A DNA stretch of 64,000 nucleotides from positions 105,627 through 169,626 of the forward strand of contig NZ_JACIEE010000012.1 in assembly GCF_014196765.1 (NCBI RefSeq), written 5' to 3'. Position numbers and translations under genes: made by a program. This stretch comes from Mycoplana azooxidifex. GTDB lineage: Bacteria; Pseudomonadota; Alphaproteobacteria; Rhizobiales; Rhizobiaceae. The notes under the pieces were generated by a model. That model was not told the DNA's origin and ran no database searches. It worked only from the letters and a program-made list of their open reading frames with translations. Shown one piece after another: positions 23,812 through 30,416 of the stretch. How positions within the stretch are numbered: the stretch's first letter is position 1; every line of letters begins with the position of its first letter.

Positions 23812-24045
23812 ATGATCCATCGTCACCTTCCGAAGGAAAGTTTTATCGATCCTGCAGGTCTCTCGATGCTGGGGCATGCGTTCGACGAGATATGCCGGCA
23901 AAGGCAAATCGAAGCTGAGAGCGAGGCAGCATTCGCACTGGCCAAGCAACTGCTCAGCCTATACCACGAGGGCATCCACGATCGCGCGAAGCTGCTCACA
24001 ATGGCCGGGCATCCCGGTCAGGATTTGTTTGCCGGCGCGAAGTAA
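23812..24045 (+). CDS. Small helical protein of a local paralogous family (member 5)
   Basis: Protein of 77 residues. Core: GLSMLGHAFDEICRQRQI, then SEAAFALAKQLLSLYHEG and IHDRAKLLTMAG. It shares F-D/E-x-I/L-C, S-x2-A, LY-x2-G and D with the others. GAGGGAG precedes the ATG. Its 3' end overlaps the 3' end of the convergent holin-like remnant. Confidence 0.7.
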   Translation: MIHRHLPKESFIDPAGLSMLGHAFDEICRQRQIEAESEAAFALAKQLLSLYHEGIHDRAKLLTMAGHPGQDLFAGAK

Positions 24046-24190
24046 GTCAACACGGCCGGCAACAGCTCGTGATGGCGTAGAGCGCGAGGTAGCCGTACCA
24101 GGGCGTGCCCTCGGGCATTAACGGCAGGCCGATGGTTCCGGTTGCTGCACCGCCGGCTGCTGCTGCGATGGCTTTCGAGATCTTCTGCAT
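24018..24190 (-). pseudogene. Holin-like small membrane protein, frameshifted
   Basis: Starts MQKISKAIAAAAGGAATGTI and continues GLPLMPEGTPWYGYLALYAIT, resembling small holin-like proteins next to rhizobial prophage lysozymes. The frame then stops at 24047 after 47 residues, but one base over it reads LLPAVLTYFAPANKS before a stop at 24018, the expected C-terminal membrane segment. So a one-base deletion broke it. It directly precedes no other gene but lies 12 bp downstream of the lysozyme stop. Confidence 0.6.
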
Positions 24191-24201
24191 GGTCAGTCCT
24201 T

Positions 24202-24861
24202 TCAGGGCTTGAGAAATAGAGAGCGTTCGGACGCGCGGCGGCTGGAGAGGCCTTTCATGACCTTGCCGGCGGCCCTGTTCCAGACAAGGAACTGATCGGC
24301 GGAGCCGGCCCGGTCGCCAGCGTTGAGCTTCTTGACCAGAGTGGACTTGGAGAAGGCGCCGACGCCGAAGTTGAAGGCGAGCGAGACGAGCGCGTCGAAC
24401 TCGTTCTGGTTCAGCGGCACCTTGACGGCGGAGCGAACGCCGGCCTCGAATGTCTTGAGGTCACGCGACAGGATTTCGTCGCTCTGCGCTGCGGTGATCC
24501 TCATGCCTCTGACGACCTTCGGCGGCCCGGCGGCACTCGTATGCCCGACGCCGATCGTCCACGGCTCCCCGCCCGTCGCCGGGTCCGGATATGCCGTGAG
24601 GACGTTGTCCTCGTGCGCTGTGATGGCCTTGCGCCCGGCGGCGCTGGTCATCATCTCGCCCGAGGATTTCGGTGCATCCGTCTTTTCGCGGAGCCGCGCC
24701 CATGTATTGGGGCCAGCGATGCCATCGACTGGCAAGCCTTCCGCAATCTGGAAAATCCGCACGGCGGCCTTGGTCTTCGGCCCGGCGATGCCATCGGCAG
24801 GCCCCAGATTGAACCCGACCGCCAGCAAGCGCCGCTGGAGGTCCAGCACGGTCGTGGTCAT
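24202..24861 (-). CDS. Phage-type lysozyme (GH24) with peptidoglycan-binding domain
   Basis: Protein of 219 residues. The N-terminal peptidoglycan-binding repeat (VLDLQRRLLAVGFNLGPADG, GPKTKAAVRIFQIAEGLPVD) is followed by a GH24 endolysin domain: catalytic Glu in ITAHEDNVLTAYPDP, then WTIGVGHTSAAG and FDALVSLAFNFGVGAF. The start at 24861 (MTTTVLDLQ) replaces the longer frame. It cleaves glycan strands of the cell wall, normally at phage release. The holin-like and DUF1515 neighbours are broken, so this is probably a relict lysis module. Confidence 0.88.
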   Translation of the reverse strand: MTTTVLDLQRRLLAVGFNLGPADGIAGPKTKAAVRIFQIAEGLPVDGIAGPNTWARLREKTDAPKSSGEMMTSAAGRKAITAHEDNVLTAYPDPATGGEPWTIGVGHTSAAGPPKVVRGMRITAAQSDEILSRDLKTFEAGVRSAVKVPLNQNEFDALVSLAFNFGVGAFSKSTLVKKLNAGDRAGSADQFLVWNRAAGKVMKGLSSRRASERSLFLKP

Positions 24862-25092
24862 GGTGATGATCCTTGGAAAGTGTTGCACAGGTGCACTCGA
24901 CGTCTTTCGACGCGAGGTGTTTCAATGTCCGGCGATGGCGTATGAATGGGACGGTCAGCGTGCCGGGCGCGCGAAGCTATTCAAACTGGCGTTTGTGGTG
25001 GCAGCGACGATGTTCACTGTCGGACTTCCAGTTGGGCTCGTTTTTGTTGCTCTGACGGCCGGCTAGTCCCAGCCTCACGCAAGGTAAGCCTC

Positions 25093-25218
25093 TTAAATGG
25101 ACAGCGCTCGACCGCACTTCGAGCACTCGCGCAGGTTCCCCTCCCGCCAAGAGGGGAACCTGCCCCTCGTCCCCAACAAGGTCAAGCGCCGCTGCATTGC
25201 CTGCACGGTCGTATTCAT
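25093..25218 (-). CDS. Small protein with CxxC, 41 residues
   Basis: Starts MNTTVQAMQRRLTLLGTRGR and ends LRECSKCGRALSI. AAGGAG lies six bases before the ATG, a strong ribosome site. A perfect 12-bp inverted repeat (25131-25163) lies inside the coding sequence. A single CxxC pair could bind metal only as a dimer. Function unknown. Confidence 0.4.
   Translation of the reverse strand: MNTTVQAMQRRLTLLGTRGRFPSWREGNLRECSKCGRALSI
25131..25163. repeat. Perfect 12-bp inverted repeat
   Basis: GCAGGTTCCCCT (25131-25142) and AGGGGAACCTGC (25152-25163) with a 9-base loop. There is no T-tract, and it lies inside a small minus-strand ORF. Confidence 0.7.
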
Positions 25219-25238
25219 AACGATCTCCTTGATGTGAG

Positions 25239-25263
25239 GGAACCGCCGGTGCGCGACGGCGTT
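25239..25263 (+). promoter_or_regulatory. Candidate EcfG-type promoter for the 25-residue protein
   Basis: GGAAC at 25239-25243, 16 bases, CGTT at 25260-25263; an exact consensus match, 30 bp before the ATG at 25293. Confidence 0.6.
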
Positions 25264-25292
25264 AAAGAGGCTATCCCTTGGAGGATGCCGCG

Positions 25293-25370
25293 ATGTATGA
25301 CTGGTTTGTGGAGTTCTCAGTCTTTGGAATTGCAGTGCTGTTCGTGCTTCTCGTGACCCTGTTAGTCTGA
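25293..25370 (+). CDS. Tiny membrane protein, 25 residues
   Basis: Starts MYDWFVEFSVFGIAVLFVLL and ends VTLLV: a single transmembrane helix with almost nothing outside the membrane. A GGAGG ribosome site and a consensus stress promoter precede it at natural distances, which is strong support for such a short gene. Probably a stress-induced inner-membrane peptide; its partner is unknown. Confidence 0.6.
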   Translation: MYDWFVEFSVFGIAVLFVLLVTLLV

Positions 25371-25531
25371 TGGCGCACGGCGGCGATATCGGACTAATCG
25401 ACGACTGCAGCCCCGTGCGCAGCCGAAGGTGCCCTCCCGGTGAGCGACACCTGTGAACGTGCTGATGCGATCTCGTGCGAATGCGCCAAGCTTGATCATG
25501 TGCTCTCTCTTCGTCGTTGCTGGCCTCGGCA

Positions 25532-25963
25532 TCAGGTCCGATGCCATGGGTGATTGGGGTCGAGTAGCGTCCCGTCCGATCGCGCACCCTTGACGATCAG
25601 CTTGCCGTCCTTCCCGCGCTTCCCCGTCGCCGTCTCCTTTACGAGCGCGTCGTGATTGCCACAGAGCGTGCGGGTGTTGCTCATCACATCATAGGCTGTC
25701 GGGCCGTCCACGTTTCGGCGACGCTTGATGTGGTCGCAGGTGAGACGGTGTGTCGGTGTCGGGCAGCCCGGTACGATGCAGCGCCATCCATCCCGCTCGT
25801 GTGTCGCCTTCTTCAGCACTCTCCAATGAGGCGAACGTGTTGCGGGCCATGGGTCACCTACTCGCCCTACCCGCTTCCACTTCCACTTCCTGCCGCATGT
25901 GCCGCGCTGGACAAGATGGCGATGCGATGGGGCCCCGGCACCACAGCCATCAAGATTGCTCAC
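25532..25963 (-). CDS. HNH endonuclease-like protein
   Basis: Protein of 143 residues whose C-terminal two thirds match HNH nucleases: LKKATHERDGWRCIVPGC, RLTCDHIKRRRNVDGP, then NTRTLCGNHDALVKE, giving the Cys, His-His-equivalent, Asn and His metal-site residues. Phage HNH proteins of this size assist packaging. The N-terminal 45 residues look out of frame or random, so the true start may be further in or disrupted. Part of the phage-derived stretch. Confidence 0.7.
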   Translation of the reverse strand: MSNLDGCGAGAPSHRHLVQRGTCGRKWKWKRVGRVGDPWPATRSPHWRVLKKATHERDGWRCIVPGCPTPTHRLTCDHIKRRRNVDGPTAYDVMSNTRTLCGNHDALVKETATGKRGKDGKLIVKGARSDGTLLDPNHPWHRT

Positions 25964-26056
25964 CGTCAGCTCTGTGAATAATTGGGGGCAATTCGAGGAA
26001 GGCTTGCGACTCAGGCGTGATTGATTTCGACTATGAAGGGAAGCAGGAATGAAACT

Positions 26057-26479
26057 ATGTGGCCACGAGATAGATACACCGGTCCGGGCGGCGGCTTATA
26101 CACCGGTCCGGGAGGAGGGCTATACACGGGGCCCGAAGGACGCGCCTATATCGGGCCTGGCGGTGGTCGATACACGGGGCCGGGCGGTGGACTTTACACC
26201 GGCCCTGGTGGTGGTCTTTATTCTGGGCCAGGAGGTGGCGCCTATACCGGTCCAGGCGGAGGTTTCTATGCTGGCCCTGGGGGCGGATTCTACACAGGCA
26301 CCAGAGGCGGCCTGTACTCTGGCCCCGGGGGAGGCCTCTACAGTGGGCCACAAGCATACATCGCCAATTGGCCCCCGATGGCCGATATTATCGCCTACCT
26401 CAAGAAAACCGGTCAAGGACGTCTATTGCAAACGTTGATCAATGCTCACGCTGGGGTAGGCATCACTATCAACATGTAG
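26057..26479 (+). CDS. Octapeptide-repeat (YTGPGGGL) protein
   Basis: Protein of 140 residues. After MWPRDR come eleven tandem octapeptides with consensus Y-(T/S/I/A)-G-P-G-G-G-(L/F/A/R), residues about 7-95, then a non-repeat C-terminus (AYIANWPPMADIIAYLKKTG, AHAGVGITINM). The start at 26057 follows AGGA by eight bases; longer starts at 26021 or 26033 are possible. The underlying DNA is a degenerate 24-bp tandem array. Gly/Tyr/Pro repeats suggest a structural or adhesive protein, but there is no signal peptide. Function unknown. Confidence 0.7.
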   Translation: MWPRDRYTGPGGGLYTGPGGGLYTGPEGRAYIGPGGGRYTGPGGGLYTGPGGGLYSGPGGGAYTGPGGGFYAGPGGGFYTGTRGGLYSGPGGGLYSGPQAYIANWPPMADIIAYLKKTGQGRLLQTLINAHAGVGITINM

Positions 26480-26525
26480 CTCGGACCATTTTTAGGCCTG
26501 GCAGGCCCATCTCAGGAGGCTGCAA

Positions 26526-26736
26526 TTGTTTTACCAAGGATTTGAAGATTGCGAACACGTCACTGTTGAGACATGCCCTCATTGCGAGCGACACATTTGA
26601 ATGTGTCGAAACCGAAGGCCCGCCGGGATGCCGGTCGCGTGAGTCCATCGACTGCCCTTACGAGGGCTGCGGGAAACTTGTGACCGAGCGCCGCACAAGC
26701 GGGACGTTCCATCCTCGTCGGATAAAAGGAACCTAG
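26526..26736 (+). pseudogene. Small zinc-ribbon protein, frameshifted
   Basis: A TTG start five bases after AGGAGG gives FYQGFEDCEHVTVETCPHCE before a stop at 26600. In the next frame the text continues TFECVETEGPPGCRSRESID then CPYEGCGKLVTERRTSG. Together these form one protein with CPHC, C and CPxxxCG zinc-ribbon cysteines, broken by one base near 26590. No function known. Confidence 0.55.
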
Positions 26737-27221
26737 TCACGCCAGAGCGAGGCGGGTCACTTCGCCAGGGTCTCCACGGCGCTCACTTTGTTCTTGATGA
26801 TGCGTCCGGCCTTGTCGACTGTGTGCGGGTGGTCCCTGTCGTTCAGGGCGCCTCCCATCGTGACCACGTCGGCGGCGCTACTCCGGCAGCCAGCGGTTCG
26901 GTGGAGCTTTGGCAACCCCTTGCGCGCCGGGTGCACCGAACAGAGGGCCGGCATTGTGCAAGCGCATGTTGCGGGGCTTTCCCGCGTCCGTCCTGAAATG
27001 CCGGAAGGAACGGCGGCGCACGAACCGCCACCTTCACGAATGACTATCCGCCTTCCCGATCTCGTAACGCACCTCTGTGACCGTTACGGTAAACGTGAAC
27101 TTGGCATGGTACCTTTTTGGCATCGCCGCTATACTCAACGTTTTCTCGTAACCTTGGAGTTCCTGGCAACAGGAGCCCTTTGCTTCTCATGTCTCGCATT
27201 TAGGACTGGCATTCGAAACCT
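26737..27221. other. Intergenic region, no supported gene
   Basis: A minus-strand fragment (MGGALNDRDHPHTVDKAGRI, ending near 26757) could be a 33-residue protein, but without a good ribosome site. Nothing else was recognised. Confidence 0.3.
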
Positions 27222-27527
27222 ATGTACGACAAGATCATCGACACTCTCACTGGCATGTACTTCACGCTCGACGATGCCGACGGCAGCTATGGCACTGGCC
27301 AGGTTGTTCGTCTGGCCACCGAGGGCATCTATTTCGTTCGCTTCGACGGCAACGAGGTGACGCTACCGTTGGAACTCGTGTCCGTCGGAGAGATGCTGGA
27401 GACGACAGAAGAGGAATACAGGCTCTGGCGGTTCTTCGACACGATCGAGGAAAGAGATAAGTGGATCGAATGGCTGGATGCGCCATCCACGCCGAGGGTC
27501 ATTTCGCTCGTTAAGCCGACCAAGTAA
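27222..27527 (+). CDS. Hypothetical protein, 101 residues
   Basis: Begins MYDKIIDTLTGMYFTLDDAD; a beta-rich first half (GTGQVVRLATEGIYFVRFDG, EVTLPLELVSVGEML) and a helical acidic second half (TEEEYRLWRFFDTIEERDKW). It has the composition of a real cytosolic protein, with clear third-position GC. No recognised family and no good Shine-Dalgarno. It stands alone. Confidence 0.6.
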   Translation: MYDKIIDTLTGMYFTLDDADGSYGTGQVVRLATEGIYFVRFDGNEVTLPLELVSVGEMLETTEEEYRLWRFFDTIEERDKWIEWLDAPSTPRVISLVKPTK

Positions 27528-27650
27528 CCGCCGCCGCCCACCGAAATGAGCGCGCCGGAAGGAACATGAAGACGAAAGCTTAGCGGTCCGTCGCCTCCCA
27601 GCGATCGATGCAACGTCGATGAATTGCATGGACTATTGCCTCATAAGAAA

Positions 27651-27668
27651 GCCGCCCGATCGGGCGGC
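27651..27668 (-). terminator. Terminator of the secreted-protein gene
   Basis: Perfect 7-bp stem GCCGCCC / GGGCGGC with loop GATC; on the minus strand it is followed by TTTCTTAT. It lies 30 bp beyond the stop of the minus-strand gene at 27700. Confidence 0.7.
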
Positions 27669-27699
27669 CTAAGTGACGTTCTGTCGGTGGTGTGCTCCG

Positions 27700-28056
27700 C
27701 TAGTCACACTTTTCCGTGGACTTGGCGGCCGCGGTTTCTTCGCCCTTTTGCTGAGCGATCACGTCCTGACCCGATGTGGCGAGATCGCTGCTTTCGCCCA
27801 TTGGCATAGCTTTGCCATCCTTCTGCGCCGTCTTCGGCAGGGCATCCGCGCTGGTTGTCGTCGTTCCGGTGGCAGTCTCGGTCTCAACCTGAGAGCCCGA
27901 GGCACCTTCCAATGGAGCCTGAGTTCCATCTTTGGCGATGCCGCTGTGGGCTTCCTTGTTCACGGATCCGGTCGTTTCCACGCAGTCCGCCAAGCTTGGG
28001 CTATAGCTGGAAGCTGCAAGAGCAATCGCAGCCGCAATTGAAACAACACGTTTCAT
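27700..28056 (-). CDS. Hypothetical exported protein, 118 residues
   Basis: Signal peptide MKRVVSIAAAIALAASSYSP then SLA, cleavage before DCVETTG. The mature part is hydrophilic and low-complexity (GSQVETETATGTTTTSADAL, SGQDVIAQQKGEETAAAKST) with one Cys near each end, possibly disulfide-linked. Strong AAAGGAGGA ribosome site. A GGAAC-N18-TT promoter and a terminator frame it as a monocistronic stress gene. Periplasmic; function unknown. Confidence 0.7.
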   Translation of the reverse strand: MKRVVSIAAAIALAASSYSPSLADCVETTGSVNKEAHSGIAKDGTQAPLEGASGSQVETETATGTTTTSADALPKTAQKDGKAMPMGESSDLATSGQDVIAQQKGEETAAAKSTEKCD

Positions 28057-28083
28057 GACTTTTCCTCCTTTGCCAACAACCTT

Positions 28084-28108
28084 AACCACCTCGGAGGCCC
28101 AATGTTCC
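28084..28108 (-). promoter_or_regulatory. Candidate EcfG-type promoter for the exported protein
   Basis: On the minus strand GGAAC (28108-28104), 18 bases, TT (28085-28084), 28 bp before the start. Confidence 0.55.
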
Positions 28109-28400
28109 ATGACCTATCTTACGGCGCTTCCACGTCCTGCGCCGGGCTTGGTAGATTGCCGTCCCCGGCAGCGCGGTTCGCTCTCTCCACAAACGAAAGC
28201 CGCCGCGGTTAGGCGACGGGTGGTCACTGGCTTCCCAGCGTCCGCTTCTATCCGACGCGCTGCTCCCGAACTGAGAAATTCAGGCGATATGCAGCCACTC
28301 GGGGAGCCGTGATGCTCTTCCCTAAGGCCTGGCGAAGAGAGGGAGGCGCTTGTAGCCCAATGACCGCTCGGTTATCGTTGACCTCATTGAGGGGAATTCT
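28109..28400. other. Intergenic region, no gene seen
   Basis: Contains AAAGCCGCCGCGGTTAGGCG near 28197, related to the stem-loop at 28608-28626, but no supported ORF. Confidence 0.3.
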
Positions 28401-28589
28401 ATGCCAAACGGACATCAAAACCTGTCAGTCGTCGTGCGCTCAGATGAACAGGGTCATTGGGTCGAGTGGACCAATATGGGCGAAACCGGTTCGCTTGGCC
28501 CGTACCAGGACACTGAGACTGCTGAAAACGTGAGAGCCGCCAAAGAGCGCGAACTCTCGGAAAACTGGCAGAACATCGACGACGTCTAA
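28401..28589 (+). CDS. Hypothetical protein, 62 residues
   Basis: Starts MPNGHQNLSVVVRSDEQGHW; a beta pair (VEWTNMGETGSLGPY) followed by an acidic helix (TAENVRAAKERELSENWQNI). The ribosome site GAGGGG lies close to a CCTC/GAGG mini-hairpin. No recognised family. It could be a small binding protein; the gene is monocistronic with a GC-rich stem-loop after it. Confidence 0.5.
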   Translation: MPNGHQNLSVVVRSDEQGHWVEWTNMGETGSLGPYQDTETAENVRAAKERELSENWQNIDDV

Positions 28590-28607
28590 AGGCTGTCACG
28601 AGCGAAA

Positions 28608-28626
28608 GCCGCCGCGATTAGGCGGC
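28608..28626. terminator. Stem-loop between small genes
   Basis: GCCGCC (28608-28613) pairs with GGCGGC (28621-28626), with A-rich sequence before the stem so that a T-tract exists only for minus-strand transcription. It may terminate in either direction. Confidence 0.45.
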
Positions 28627-28658
28627 TATGCCTTCGGCATGCTCTGTTCCACGCAGAT

Positions 28659-28683
28659 GGAACACTCCGATCTGTCTTCCGTT
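28659..28683 (+). promoter_or_regulatory. Candidate EcfG-type promoter for the 51/40-residue protein
   Basis: GGAAC at 28659-28663, 16 bases, CGTT at 28680-28683; exact consensus. A start site about seven bases downstream would fall at the first ATG (28692), so either a leaderless mRNA or a start at 28725 must apply. Confidence 0.5.
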
Positions 28684-28691
28684 TTCTACGG

Positions 28692-28847
28692 ATGAAGAAA
28701 GCTCCAATTCGCAATGGCAGACAGGCGATGTTGGTAGTCCTCATCTTAGCTGCAGTGATTGCAGCATTGGTCTATGCTGCCAGCATCCCCGTCACTCAGC
28801 CCGATGGCTCGGTTGATCCGAAAGAGAGCGTCATCGATCCAGATTGA
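28692..28847 (+). CDS. Small membrane protein, 51 (or 40) residues
   Basis: Reads MKKAPIRNGRQAMLVVLILA then AVIAALVYAASIPVTQPDGS and an acidic tail. One transmembrane helix with a basic N-terminus and acidic exterior, or a short signal anchor. If the upstream stress promoter is real, translation may begin at the internal ATG 28725 (MLVVLILA). No family recognised. Confidence 0.5.
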   Translation: MKKAPIRNGRQAMLVVLILAAVIAALVYAASIPVTQPDGSVDPKESVIDPD

Positions 28848-28863
28848 CCGGAGTGGAACATGC

Positions 28864-28944
28864 CTACAGGGAAACAATACCCAGCACTAGGAATCCCAGC
28901 GCTCCAAGAATCAACATCACTTCAACAATCACAGCGTTTCGCAT
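28864..28944 (-). CDS. Tiny membrane protein, 26 residues (MRNAxI family)
   Basis: Starts MRNAVIVEVMLILGALGFLV and ends LGIVSL. It shares its start and leader with the gene at 11042: both have GAGGAAsGATC directly before the ATG. A GGAAC-N19-TT motif (28995 to 28970) lies upstream. The conserved leader in two copies argues that it is a gene. Inner-membrane peptide of unknown role. Confidence 0.5.
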   Translation of the reverse strand: MRNAVIVEVMLILGALGFLVLGIVSL

Positions 28945-28969
28945 GATCCTTCCTCGATCGATTGCGAGA

Positions 28970-28995
28970 AACTGGCGCTGACGCCAAAGGGTTCC
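28970..28995 (-). promoter_or_regulatory. Candidate EcfG-type promoter for the 26-residue protein
   Basis: On the minus strand GGAAC (28995-28991), 19 bases, TT (28971-28970), 26 bp before the start. Confidence 0.4.
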
Positions 28996-29017
28996 CGGAG
29001 AACCTGTTGTCGCCGCA

Positions 29018-29136
29018 AATTTGTGGGCCAAGCCGGCGCCCCACGCAGCAGAACGCCGGAAGAAGACATGCAGATGCTTGGTTGCTCAGACCAATCCCCG
29101 AACGCCTCCCTGCCCAAGATGAGGCTAACAGAGGCC
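29018..29136. repeat. Intergenic repeat, copy B (about 119 bp)
   Basis: Pairs with 12326-12442 at roughly 90% identity. It lies in the 470-bp gap before the cytochrome oxidase operon, in which no other gene is seen. Confidence 0.7.
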
Positions 29137-29414
29137 CGGCTTACAATCCAGTGGCGAGCTTCACACCCAACTGGAACGATTATACTTGAGTGCTTTGCAA
29201 AGGTTTCCGTGAACAACGCCCGAACGCAGGGTGAACTTGACTAAACTCATCAGGAATTGCCAGAACGATTCACGAACGCTTCTGCCCCAAATGAATTCAC
29301 CCATTTGGGTGAGACCAATGTTCGTTTACGTTGCCGTCGCCACAACGTCAGCCGCGCCTGCGAGTATCCCCGCAACCTTGCCGAGGCGTGAGGGTGCTCC
29401 ATATCGCTTATGGC

Positions 29415-30416
29415 ATGACCGATCGCGGCAGACGACAGATATCACGGATCTTCCTTATGGCGGCGCCGCTTGTCCTTCCGGGTTGCGCCGGCGGGCAATC
29501 GGCGCTCGATCCGGCAGGACGGGAAGCCGCAGAGGTCTACGACCTGTTCGTCGTGATGGTGATCGGCGGCGGCGTCATCTGGCTCGCCGTCATCGGCCTG
29601 CTGGTGCACGCGTGTCGGCGCCGACGCCGGACCTGGTCCGAGGAGGGGGCGGGGCGGCTGATCGCCTGGGGTGGCGTCGCCTTTCCTGTCGTCGCCCTCT
29701 TCGCGTTGCTGGCCTATGCCGTTTGGCTGATGCCGTCGATCCGGCCGTGGCTCGACCGTTCCGTGCCGGAACCCGCCATGATCGATGTCACCGGCGAGCA
29801 GTTCTGGTGGCGGATCCGCTATCCCGCGGAAGACGGAATGGCCGCCTTCGAGACGGCGAACGAGTTGCGGCTGCCGGTCGGCGAGCGGGTCGCTTTCTCG
29901 CTTCGTGCCGCCGACGTCATCCACTCTTTCTGGATCCCGTCGCTCGGCGGCAAGATGGACATGATTCCCGGCCGGACCAACGTACTGTCGCTGCTGCCGA
30001 CGAAAACCGGCGTCTATCAGGCGCCGTGCGCAGAATTCTGCGGCGCCTCCCATGCGTACATGGCCTTCTCCGTCATCGTGATGGACACGAAGGCCTATGA
30101 CGACTGGAGGCGACGGCAGGCAGCAGGCAATCGGCCCGGCGGGAGCGAGGGCGAACGCCTGTTCGCCCATCACGGCTGCGCCGGCTGCCATTCGGTCAGA
30201 GGCGTGACGCCGGTTGCCGGATTGGGACCTGACCTAACCCGTTTCTCCGATCGCCGAACGGTGGGGGCCGGCGCGCTCGCCAATACGCCCGAGAACGTGG
30301 CGCGCTTCATCCGCAATCCCTCCGCCATCAAACCGGGCGCGACGATGCCCGCCTTCGACATGCTGTCGCAAGGCGACATTGCCGCGATCGCGGAATTCCT
30401 GACGGGGCGCCCATGA
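29415..30416 (+). CDS. coxM: Cytochrome c oxidase subunit II with fused cytochrome c domain
   Basis: Protein of 333 residues. Lipoprotein-like start (LPGC), two transmembrane helices (about 45-65 and 82-105) and a periplasmic cupredoxin with the CuA ligands His170, Cys205, Cys209, His213 and Met216 (CAEFCGASHAYM). A C-terminal cytochrome c domain binds haem through CAGCH (255-259) with Met311 in ATMPAF as the likely sixth ligand. It receives electrons from cytochrome c and passes them to subunit I. Matches CoxM of the rhizobial coxMNOP alternative oxidase. Start at 29415 chosen for the lipobox. It overlaps the next gene by ATGA. Confidence 0.9.
   Translation: MTDRGRRQISRIFLMAAPLVLPGCAGGQSALDPAGREAAEVYDLFVVMVIGGGVIWLAVIGLLVHACRRRRRTWSEEGAGRLIAWGGVAFPVVALFALLAYAVWLMPSIRPWLDRSVPEPAMIDVTGEQFWWRIRYPAEDGMAAFETANELRLPVGERVAFSLRAADVIHSFWIPSLGGKMDMIPGRTNVLSLLPTKTGVYQAPCAEFCGASHAYMAFSVIVMDTKAYDDWRRRQAAGNRPGGSEGERLFAHHGCAGCHSVRGVTPVAGLGPDLTRFSDRRTVGAGALANTPENVARFIRNPSAIKPGATMPAFDMLSQGDIAAIAEFLTGRP

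Noticed and set aside
26060..26350. CRISPR array
   Set aside because: The 24-bp periodicity is a degenerate coding repeat without unique spacers; it translates to an octapeptide-repeat protein.
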